Source: Actinomycetota bacterium
GTDB taxonomy: Bacteria > Actinomycetota > Thermoleophilia > Gaiellales > Gaiellaceae
Assembly (NCBI GenBank): GCA_005883245.1
Contig: VAXT01000011.1
Span: forward strand, 1-19,711
DNA: 19,711 nt
Direction: 5' to 3'
A model generated the notes under the pieces. It ran no database searches and was not told where the DNA came from. It saw only the letters and a list, made by a program, of their open reading frames with translations. The stretch's first letter is position 1, and every line of letters starts with the position of its first letter. The position numbers were made by a program, and so were the translations under genes. Below, in pieces: positions 14,077-19,711 of this stretch.

Positions 14077-15556
14077 GCGCGTAGACCTTGTTCCGGCCCG
14101 AGATGTAGACGCGGAAGCCGTCCGCGACGAGCGCCGAATACTTGCCGTCGTGGAAGTGCCACACCGGATCGCCGTTGCGCGCGTTCAGCGCCCACGTGCC
14201 GCGCGGACCGATCTTCACGCGCCGCAGCCCGCCCGCGCCGCACCTGCCGCACGTCGAGAAGTAGACGAGCCCGGCCAGGACAGTCGGCGCGCCCGTGATC
14301 GAGGCCGGAGCGTCGAACCGCCAGCGCGGCTCGCCCGTCCGAGCGTCGAGGGCGACGAAGTTTCCGTCCCAGGTGCCGACGAAGACCGTCTTCCGCCAAA
14401 CCGCCGCGGCCGTGTAGACGTACGTCCCGACCTGGTGCGCCCACAGCAGGTGGCCGCTGGAGGCGCCGAACGCGTAGACCGTCCCGTCCGCGTTCCCGAT
14501 GAAGACCCGCCCGTACGCGACCGTTGGGGTGGCGTAGAAGTACTCGCGGCTCCCGAAGCGCGAGAACGAGGTCGCGTGCCAGCGCTGGCGGCCGGTCTTC
14601 CTGTCGATCCCGTACACGCTGCCGTTGCTGGTCGCGATCACGAGCAGGCGACCGGCGAGCGCGGGTGCGGCCACGATCTGATCGTCGGCGTTGAACGTCC
14701 ACTTGAGGAGGGGCCGACGCTTGCCGCGGATCCGGTACGCGTAGAGGTGGTGGTCCCAGGGGCCGAAGTAGAGCGTGTGCCGGACGAGGAGCGGTGACGA
14801 CTCGACCGAGCCGGCCCGCACCCGCCAGTACTCCTTGCCGTTGCGTGCGTTGAGGGCGACGACGAACCCGGCCGCCCCGGTCTCGTGCTTCCGGCACGGC
14901 AGCTCGTGCATGTAGCCCTGGTAGACGATGCCGTCGCGGATCGTCGGCGACGCGGCGGAGCAGTGGTCGAAGTGCTTCGTCCAGACGATCTTCCCGGTGC
15001 GCGCGTTGAGCACGAAGAAGCGGCCTTTCTGCTGCGCGACGTAGACCTTCCCGTACGCGACCGAGGGCGGGAACTCGATGTCGGCCCGCGCCTTCAGCTG
15101 CCAGAGGCCGTGGTACGGAGGTCGCAGCCGCTTCCAGCCGGGAGCGAGATGCGTCCGCTGCTGGTCGTAGCCGTACGTCGGCCACTGTTCCTCGACAAGC
15201 CGGGCCGCGAGCGCCTTCTTGCCCTGCCTCTGCTTCTTCTGCGGCGCCGTATCCGTGCGCAGGACGGTCGAGAACTCCTCCGTGGACGAGCCGCGGACAT
15301 CGCGCGGCCGCTTCTCGTGCCAGGCCCAGCCGCCGAGCGCCGTGCCCATGCCGAGCGCGAGCAGCGACGCTCCGAGCAGCGGCCACTGGAAAATGCCGAT
15401 GCGGGTCCGGGCCAGGCCGTAGGCGATCGCCAGCACCACGCCGGCGGCGAGGAGCAGTTCGGCGGAGTCGGTGACCGCGCGTTCGAGCGATGCAGCGAGC
15501 GGCAAGAGGAGCAGGTTAGCGACGCTACTTGCCGACCACGACGGTTGCCCGCGCAC
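13904..15556 (-). CDS. Membrane-anchored PQQ-like beta-propeller protein
   Basis: A 550-codon frame. Residues about 32-48 and 58-78 are membrane segments, then a Lys/Gln-rich linker. From Trp125 (WPTYGYDQQRTHLAPGWK) come about seven blades of the PQQ/BamB-like type, e.g. GKVYVAQQKGRFFVLNARTG and GTVYAFGASSGHLLWAHQVG, with a two-Cys loop FSTCGRCGAGG. Propeller proteins of this type bind proteins or glycans outside the membrane; no catalytic site is visible. The GTG at 15556 overlaps the upstream gene by 32 bases, and later starts are only TTG. After about residue 500 the tail is Arg/Lys-rich and antisense to the GT-C gene for 173 bases, so the natural stop may have been lost. Confidence 0.82.
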   Translation of the reverse strand: MRGQPSWSASSVANLLLLPLAASLERAVTDSAELLLAAGVVLAIAYGLARTRIGIFQWPLLGASLLALGMGTALGGWAWHEKRPRDVRGSSTEEFSTVLRTDTAPQKKQRQGKKALAARLVEEQWPTYGYDQQRTHLAPGWKRLRPPYHGLWQLKARADIEFPPSVAYGKVYVAQQKGRFFVLNARTGKIVWTKHFDHCSAASPTIRDGIVYQGYMHELPCRKHETGAAGFVVALNARNGKEYWRVRAGSVESSPLLVRHTLYFGPWDHHLYAYRIRGKRRPLLKWTFNADDQIVAAPALAGRLLVIATSNGSVYGIDRKTGRQRWHATSFSRFGSREYFYATPTVAYGRVFIGNADGTVYAFGASSGHLLWAHQVGTYVYTAAAVWRKTVFVGTWDGNFVALDARTGEPRWRFDAPASITGAPTVLAGLVYFSTCGRCGAGGLRRVKIGPRGTWALNARNGDPVWHFHDGKYSALVADGFRVYISGRNKVYALIPELRWKAILRARLADCRQLRRAKARRRCLSKARRGTSSGKHGSRRAGRTSKRRNR

Positions 15557-16421
15557 GGTGCCCGTTCGCGGTCACGGTCAGCGTGTAGCGCCCGGGCTTC
15601 GAAGGCACTGGAAGCCTGAGCAGCGGCGGCTTGCCATTCCCGCGCGTGCCGCCGAGCCGCCAGCCGACGGTTTTCGCGTCGGTAGAGACGCGGACGCGCA
15701 GGATCCGGCCGTGCGGTGTGAACTTGTGCTTGAGCAGGTCGATGTAGCGGAGCCGGACCGTGAAGGCCCGCGTCGAGCCGGCTTTGTTACCTGCCAGATC
15801 TTGCGCAGCGAGTGCCAGCCGGTAGTCACCCGATCGCTTGCCGCGCCCGTACCAGGCATAGGTCCCAGTCGCCTTCTTCCGGCCGCTCCGGCCGAGCCGC
15901 TTTCCGTCGACATAGAGGACCGCGTAGGCCTGCTCGTCAAACCTGTAGCGAACGTCGACGCGGTCGGCCCTGCCATCGCCGTCAGGCGAGAAGACGCGAT
16001 GGCGAATCTGGACCTCGATGGTCGGCGGGGTCGAGTCAACGCGAACCGTCCGCGGGAACTCGATCGTGCGGTCCTCGTCCTTCAGTTGAAGCTGAACGTG
16101 GTAGAGCCCGTCCCGAACGATTCGCCCGGAGTCGTTCCGGCCGTCCCACGCGAATTGGTGGAACGCTTGGCCGAAGACGCCCGTGCCGAGGGCGTGGCGC
16201 ACGATCGTCCCTCTGTCGTCGGCGATGTCGAGCTGGATGTCTTCCTCACGCCGGAGCCGGAAGCCGATCCTCGCCTCGGTCAGCTTGGGCGAGAAGAGAG
16301 CCGGGATCCGCGTGCCCAGAACCGGGCTGTCCTCGAGCTTCAACCGCTCGGTGACCGCAAACGCCGTCGCCGTCGCTGCAAGCAATCCGGCGACGATCAG
16401 CGTGGGAGCGAACTTCTTCAC
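15525..16421 (-). CDS. Secreted FlgD-Ig-like/Ig-like domain protein
   Basis: A 298-residue exported protein. MKKFAPTLIVAGLLAATATAFA is a signal peptide or N-terminal anchor. Next come a stretch with FSPKLTEARIGFRLRREEDI and the FlgD-Ig-like hallmark HQFAWDGRNDSGRIVRDGLY (about 95-115), then a second Ig-like unit beginning DSTPPTIEV with FSPDGDGRADRVDVRYRFDE and DLAGNKAG. A C-terminal all-beta unit ends in RYTLTVTANGHRA. These are binding/structural modules; no enzyme motif is seen. The GTG at 16421 follows a TAATAT -10 box by 7 bases. It heads an operon with the beta-propeller gene, so the two secreted proteins may act together. Confidence 0.82.
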   Translation of the reverse strand: MKKFAPTLIVAGLLAATATAFAVTERLKLEDSPVLGTRIPALFSPKLTEARIGFRLRREEDIQLDIADDRGTIVRHALGTGVFGQAFHQFAWDGRNDSGRIVRDGLYHVQLQLKDEDRTIEFPRTVRVDSTPPTIEVQIRHRVFSPDGDGRADRVDVRYRFDEQAYAVLYVDGKRLGRSGRKKATGTYAWYGRGKRSGDYRLALAAQDLAGNKAGSTRAFTVRLRYIDLLKHKFTPHGRILRVRVSTDAKTVGWRLGGTRGNGKPPLLRLPVPSKPGRYTLTVTANGHRARATVVVGK

Positions 16422-16434
16422 CCGGTCGATATTA
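16422..16434 (-). promoter_or_regulatory. Leaderless promoter of the FlgD-Ig-like gene, -10 TAATAT
   Basis: On the minus strand TAATAT (16434-16429) is one of the few AT-rich spots in the window and stands 7 bases before the GTG at 16421. No Shine-Dalgarno is present. Confidence 0.55.
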
Positions 16435-16442
16435 AGGCGGGC

Positions 16443-16495
16443 AGGGCAGGCTGAGCCTGCCCTCCCCTCGATGGTCGGCGTTGACAAGCAACGCC
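16443..16495 (+). repeat. Two hairpins in a divergent spacer; possible degenerate copy of the double-hairpin repeat
   Basis: AGGGCAGGCT/AGCCTGCCCT (16443-16463) forms a 10-bp hairpin with a minimal loop, and GGCGTTG/CAACGCC (16477-16495) a 7-bp hairpin around ACAAG. Order, spacing and the CAAGC near the second loop resemble the repeat at 3428, 8748 and 11160, and a CCGGTC precedes it at 16423-16428. The stem sequences and most of the lead differ, so homology is uncertain. TTGACA at 16481-16486 falls in hairpin 2 but is only 9 bases from the -10 box, too close for a -35. Confidence 0.55.
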
Positions 16496-16508
16496 TAGGG
16501 TTACGGCC
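16496..16508 (+). promoter_or_regulatory. Leaderless promoter of the deacetylase gene, -10 TAGGGT
   Basis: TAGGGT at 16496-16501 fits TAnnnT and stands 7 bases before the GTG at 16509, right after the second hairpin. Confidence 0.5.
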
Positions 16509-17423
16509 GTGTCCAAGCTCCTGCTCAGCTTCGACTTCGAGGACTGGCACCAGCTCGTGCACCGGAGCATGGGGCAGGCGGACTGGGACTCGCGTGGACG
16601 CGCCCTCGAGCGACAGACGGCCGCGATCTTCGAGCTGCTCGACGAGCTGGGCGCGAAGGCGACGTTCTTCGTCCTCGGCCTCACCGCCGAGCGCTACCCC
16701 GACCTCGTACAGGCGATCGCGGCCAAGGGCCACGACCTCGCGTGCCACGGCTACGACCACCGACGCGTCCCGAGCCAGGCGAAAGAAGAGTTCCGTGCGG
16801 ACGTGGAACACTGCGCCGAGCTCGTCGGGCGGCTCGCAGGGAAGCGGCCGGTCGGCTACCGCGCGCCCGCGTTCTCGATCACCCGCGAGACGCCGTGGGC
16901 CTACGAGGTGCTCGCCGAGCTCGGCTTCCGCTACGACTCGAGCCAGTACGACTCGCCGCGCATCCCGCAGCGAATCCGCGGCATGCCGCGCACTCCGTAC
17001 CGGCTCGAGCTCGACGAAGGACGCGAGATCTGGGAATACCCCGTCACGGTCTGGCCGGTCCGCGGCCGCCCACTCCCGATGGGCGGAGGCGCCTACTGGC
17101 GGGCGCTTCCGACCTCGGTGCTGCGTAGGGCGCTCAAGGAGGTAACCGCCGACAACTCCCACCCTGTGCTGTACTTCCATCCGTACGAGCTCGACCCGCA
17201 ACCGCTGCGGGCGACCCTGTCCGAGAGCCCGACTCCGAGGCAGCGCGCGCTCGCGGCCTGGAAGAGCGTCCAGCGCAACCCCGGCCGGCGGCTGGTCGCG
17301 GATCGGATTCGTGCAATCGCCCGCGACTACACGCTGACCAGCTACGAGGAGGCCCATGGAGAAGTCGTCGAACGCTACGGAGCTCGTCCGAGATCACTTT
17401 CAAGAGAAGGCGTCGTCGTTTGA
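16509..17423 (+). CDS. Polysaccharide deacetylase (NodB/CE4-like, DUF3473-type)
   Basis: A 304-residue CE4-fold enzyme of the type found in exopolysaccharide loci, which removes N- or O-acetyl groups. The metal and catalytic motifs are FDFEDWH (8-14, Asp9/Asp12), HGYDH (80-84, the two metal His), YRAPAFSI (117-124) and FHPYELD (223-229) near the C-terminal DUF3473-like part. AKATFFVLGLTAERYPDLV is the usual strand after the first motif. There is no signal peptide, so it may act inside the cell or leave by another route. The start is a leaderless GTG. Its last 68 bases overlap the methyltransferase gene, so the two are co-transcribed. Confidence 0.9.
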   Translation: MSKLLLSFDFEDWHQLVHRSMGQADWDSRGRALERQTAAIFELLDELGAKATFFVLGLTAERYPDLVQAIAAKGHDLACHGYDHRRVPSQAKEEFRADVEHCAELVGRLAGKRPVGYRAPAFSITRETPWAYEVLAELGFRYDSSQYDSPRIPQRIRGMPRTPYRLELDEGREIWEYPVTVWPVRGRPLPMGGGAYWRALPTSVLRRALKEVTADNSHPVLYFHPYELDPQPLRATLSESPTPRQRALAAWKSVQRNPGRRLVADRIRAIARDYTLTSYEEAHGEVVERYGARPRSLSREGVVV

Positions 17424-17997
17424 CGCGCTCTACGACGAGGAGCATCCCCTCCAGCGTGCGGTCCGCCCCGGGCTGCTGAAGCGCCGCGACTTCGCGCTCG
17501 AGGTCGTCCGCGAGTACGACCAGCCACGGGTGCTCGACATCGGCGGCGGCTCCGGCCGCGTCGGCGAGCTGATTCTCGAGGCCGGCGCGCGCGAGTGGGT
17601 GAACGCGGACATCGCGCAGGAGATGCTCGACCTCTCCGCGAAGCGCCTGGAGCGCTTCGGCGACAAGGTGCAGCTCGTCCACGGCGACTTCCTCACCGCT
17701 CCGCTCGAGGGCACGTTCGACGTCACGATCGCGCTCGGCTTCTTCGACTACATCCCCGACGCGCATCTGTTCGTCCGCCGCATGGCCGAGCTGACGTCAG
17801 GCTCGGCGGTGGCGAGCTTCCCGCGCTGGAACTGGCTCAAGGGTCCGGTGCGGAAGGTCCGCTACGAGGTGATCGACAACTGCCCGATCTTCAACTACAC
17901 CGAGCGCGAGCTCCGGTTTCTGTTCGGCTCGGCAGGGTTCAGCCGCGTCCTGATCAAACAGGGACGTAGTGGGTTCTTGGTTCGCGCGGATAGCTAG
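17356..17997 (+). CDS. Class I SAM-dependent methyltransferase
   Basis: A 213-residue methyltransferase. SAM motif I is RVLDIGGGSGRVG (58-70), the ribose-binding acid lies in NADIAQEM (83-90), motif II-like GDFLTAP is at 110-116, and FDVTIALGFFDYIPDAHLF follows at 121-139. The ATG at 17356 has a strong GAGGAGG (17346-17352) only 3 bases upstream, located within the deacetylase gene; this decides the start despite the 68-base overlap. Its neighbours suggest methylation of a sugar hydroxyl or of a polyprenyl-linked intermediate, but the substrate is not readable. It is followed closely by repeat copy D. Confidence 0.9.
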   Translation: MEKSSNATELVRDHFQEKASSFDALYDEEHPLQRAVRPGLLKRRDFALEVVREYDQPRVLDIGGGSGRVGELILEAGAREWVNADIAQEMLDLSAKRLERFGDKVQLVHGDFLTAPLEGTFDVTIALGFFDYIPDAHLFVRRMAELTSGSAVASFPRWNWLKGPVRKVRYEVIDNCPIFNYTERELRFLFGSAGFSRVLIKQGRSGFLVRADS

Positions 17998-18000
17998 CCC

Positions 18001-18060
18001 CTCGGCGTCGCTTGCGATGCCGAGCGTTTGAGCGAGCGGTGGCTTTGCTGCCGCTCGCTC
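18001..18060 (-). repeat. Double-hairpin repeat, copy D (lead missing)
   Basis: Hairpin 2 is at 18001-18024 (CTCGGC-G-TCGC-TT-GCGA-T-GCCGAG on the plus strand, one G-U). Hairpin 1 is at 18030-18060, a perfect 10-bp stem GAGCGAGCGG/CCGCTCGCTC whose minus-strand loop contains the conserved GCAAAGCC. The TCGACCGGTC lead of the other copies is absent. It starts 3 bases after the methyltransferase stop and ends exactly at the next -10 box, so it may also terminate the upstream operon. Confidence 0.8.
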
Positions 18061-18073
18061 TAACATGGAACGC
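18061..18073 (+). promoter_or_regulatory. Leaderless promoter, -10 TAACAT, deciding the GTG start at 18074
   Basis: TAACAT (18061-18066) is followed by 7 bases and then the GTG at 18074. The in-frame ATG at 18065 overlaps this box, so the GTG, which also begins a clean signal peptide, is preferred. Confidence 0.5.
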
Positions 18074-19711
18074 GTGAAACGACTCCTCGTCGTCCTGGTC
18101 GGCTCGGTTGCGCTGTTCGCAGCCCATCCCGGTCACGCCCAGGCGCGCGAGTGCGGGTTGCCGAACAAGGCCCCGGTCTGGGTCGACTTCGCGGACGGAT
18201 CGGTCCCGTTCTGGACGATGTTCGCGCGGCCGGGCATCGTCGGCGCGGCGGCGAACTTCATCTATCCGGCGCAGATGCGCGCCCTCGGAGAGAAGACGGT
18301 CTACTGGGAGATGAACCTGCGCCAGCGCGTCGGGACGCCGACCAATCCGCTCGACCCGAACATCATCGAGGACTGGGCCGACCGCGTCTTCTATCGCGCG
18401 GTCGCCTCGTCCGGCTGCGCGACGCCGTGGATCGGGCTCAACGAGATGTGGGGCTCGAACCTCGCCACTCCGTGGTCGCCGACGAACGCGCAGTACCGCG
18501 ACAACGTGCTCCAGTTCGTGCGCCGCCTGAACGCCCTCGGCGCGCACCCGTTCCTGCTCCTCAACAGCCGTCCCTTCACCGACGGCGAGGCCGGGGACTG
18601 GTGGCGGGAGGTGGCCCTGTACACGAACTTCGTGCGCGAGGTCTACTTCGCCGCGCCGCAGATCTACCGTCAGGGCCCCGTGCTCGGCTCACGGACGCTG
18701 CGCAATGCCTTCCGCCAGGGAGTCACCGATCTGACGTCGATCGGGATCCCCGTGGCGAAGGTCGGGATCTTCCTCGGATTTCACACGAACCCGGGCCAGG
18801 GCGGCCGCGAGCACCTGAAGCCCGCGAGCGCCTGGTTCGACACGATCAAGTGGCAGGTGCTCGCGATCAAGCAGGTCAGCCGCGAGATCCCGCTGGCCAC
18901 GGTCTGGTCCTGGGGGTGGGGCGAGTGGGCGCCGGCCGATCGCGATCCCGACAAGCCGGCGGCGGCCTGCGTGTACCTCTGGACGCGAGACCACGGCCTC
19001 TGTGCAGGGCCGAAGATGGCCGGTCGCGGGTTCGACACATCTCTGACCGAGGGTCAGCTGATCCTGCCCAGCGGAGCGCAGTGCAAGACGCCGTGGGGGC
19101 TGCTCGGAAGCGGCCAGCTCGCGGGCGTCGCGCACGTGACGCGGGATCGCGAGATCGCGTACACGTCGCTGTTCGGACGGCTCGTCCTGAAGAGCGCGGT
19201 GAAGGTGAGGCCGCAGGAGCTGAAGGCGGCTCAGCGGGCGATCGTCCGCTACCGCTTCGGCGGGAGTGCCGGCGCCTACCGGGGCGCGCTGGCCCGGGCG
19301 GGCGCGTCGACCGCGATCGCGCGCGGGGTGATCGCCGACGAGCTCCGGCAGGCGCGGATCGAGCGCAACTTCCGGGTCCAGTCTCCGTCGGGGAAGGAGA
19401 TCGCGAGCTACCGGGAGAGCTACGCGTCGACTCCGGCCCGTCTCGTCCGGGTCAGGCCCGCGCCGGCGTGGCTCGGCCACCGAAGCCGCGGCGTGGCGAT
19501 CGAAGGCCTCGCGCCTGCGCCGGTCTTCCGGATCTCGGGGCACGGCTGGGTCAAGGTCAAGACCCGCGACGGCAGCCTCCGCGTCCGCGCTCTGAGCCCG
19601 ACGGCGCCGCTCGGCGCTTTCTCGCTCGGCGATGCGTGGTCGTCGATCCGCGCGGCGCTCGTGCAGCACGCTCAGGATGCCGTCTTCGACAACTGGCTGA
19701 TGCGCCGCGAG
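18074..19711 (+). CDS. Secreted glycoside-hydrolase-like protein with extra C-terminal region (cut by window edge)
   Basis: 546 codons, open to the end of the window. MKRLLVVLVGSVALFAAHPGHAQA is a signal peptide with an Ala-x-Ala cleavage site. Residues about 30-320 look like a TIM-barrel hydrolase: WVDFADGSVPFW near the start, WIGLNEMWG with Asn123-Glu124 as in the acid/base motif of clan-A glycoside hydrolases, HPFLLLNSRP, VAKVGIFLGFH and VWSWGWGEW (277-285), where a second acid (Glu284) sits late in the barrel. From about 360 an Ala/Arg-rich helical part (ALARAGASTAIARGVIADEL) resembles regions of SurA-like chaperones, but only weakly. I do not recognise the family; hydrolase activity is inference. 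Confidence 0.72.
   Translation, partial: MKRLLVVLVGSVALFAAHPGHAQARECGLPNKAPVWVDFADGSVPFWTMFARPGIVGAAANFIYPAQMRALGEKTVYWEMNLRQRVGTPTNPLDPNIIEDWADRVFYRAVASSGCATPWIGLNEMWGSNLATPWSPTNAQYRDNVLQFVRRLNALGAHPFLLLNSRPFTDGEAGDWWREVALYTNFVREVYFAAPQIYRQGPVLGSRTLRNAFRQGVTDLTSIGIPVAKVGIFLGFHTNPGQGGREHLKPASAWFDTIKWQVLAIKQVSREIPLATVWSWGWGEWAPADRDPDKPAAACVYLWTRDHGLCAGPKMAGRGFDTSLTEGQLILPSGAQCKTPWGLLGSGQLAGVAHVTRDREIAYTSLFGRLVLKSAVKVRPQELKAAQRAIVRYRFGGSAGAYRGALARAGASTAIARGVIADELRQARIERNFRVQSPSGKEIASYRESYASTPARLVRVRPAPAWLGHRSRGVAIEGLAPAPVFRISGHGWVKVKTRDGSLRVRALSPTAPLGAFSLGDAWSSIRAALVQHAQDAVFDNWLMRRE

Noticed and set aside
16481..16486. TTGACA as a -35 box for the deacetylase promoter
   Set aside because: It is only 9 bases from the -10 candidate and forms part of a hairpin arm and loop.
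3428..18060. Integron attC sites or a CRISPR array as explanation of the repeats
   Set aside because: No attC core sites, no integrase, no regular spacers; copies are kilobases apart with two hairpins each.
18689..19669. A 326-codon minus-strand frame near the right edge
   Set aside because: Antisense to the secreted hydrolase-like protein, which has a signal peptide and stays open from 18074 to the edge.

Overview
The window looks like a chromosomal stretch of a high-GC actinobacterium, most likely from the Thermoleophilia (Gaiellales/Solirubrobacterales type). The reasons are the very GC-rich third codon positions, many GTG starts, and gene heads with a TAnnnT hexamer only 6-9 bases before the start codon and no Shine-Dalgarno (leaderless transcription). 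The lineage is inferred from style and protein families; no marker gene is present. Almost the whole window is a cell-surface polysaccharide or glycolipid locus.

Layout. (a) 1-5683, minus strand: one tightly packed operon reading, in order of transcription, NDP-sugar 4,6-dehydratase-like SDR, ATP-grasp ligase, DegT/StrS aminotransferase, UPF0104/AglD-like membrane protein, GT2 glycosyltransferase, and a second ATP-grasp ligase cut by the window edge. It reads as a pathway that makes an amino-deoxy sugar, possibly joins a carboxylate to its amine, and transfers it. (b) 5714-6460, plus: a sulfotransferase, divergent from the operon across a symmetric palindromic promoter. (c) 6511-7488, minus: a GtrB/DPM1-type polyprenyl-phosphate glycosyltransferase, convergent with the sulfotransferase across a tandem GGTCTGACCCC repeat. 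(d) 7526-11150, plus: a broken IF-2B-like gene, a subtilisin-inhibitor-like lipoprotein, a GT4 glycosyltransferase, and a broken Wzx-type flippase. (e) 11282-14076, plus: a Wzy/O-antigen-ligase-like polymerase and a GT87-like membrane glycosyltransferase. (f) 13904-16421, minus: a secreted FlgD-Ig-like protein followed by a membrane-anchored PQQ-type beta-propeller. (g) 16509-17997, plus: a polysaccharide deacetylase overlapping a SAM methyltransferase. (h) 18074 to the end, plus: a secreted protein with a glycoside-hydrolase-like Asn-Glu motif, cut by the window edge.

How it works together (inference): the cytoplasmic enzymes make and decorate activated sugars, GT2/GT4/GtrB build lipid-linked units, Wzx and Wzy move and polymerise them, and the sulfotransferase, deacetylase, GT-C enzyme and secreted beta-propeller, Ig and hydrolase-like proteins modify or process the product. 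Wzx and the IF-2B-like gene each carry an apparent internal deletion with a frameshift, so part of the pathway may be dead in this genome, or the assembly may be wrong there.

The most interesting non-coding signal is a dispersed intergenic repeat. Three full copies, one partial copy and perhaps one degenerate copy each consist of a fixed lead plus two hairpins with conserved loops. In the first hairpin the stem sequence differs between copies while base pairing is kept. No tRNA, rRNA, CRISPR array, transposase or integrase was found. Every gap longer than 50 bases is occupied by one of the repeats or hairpins described.
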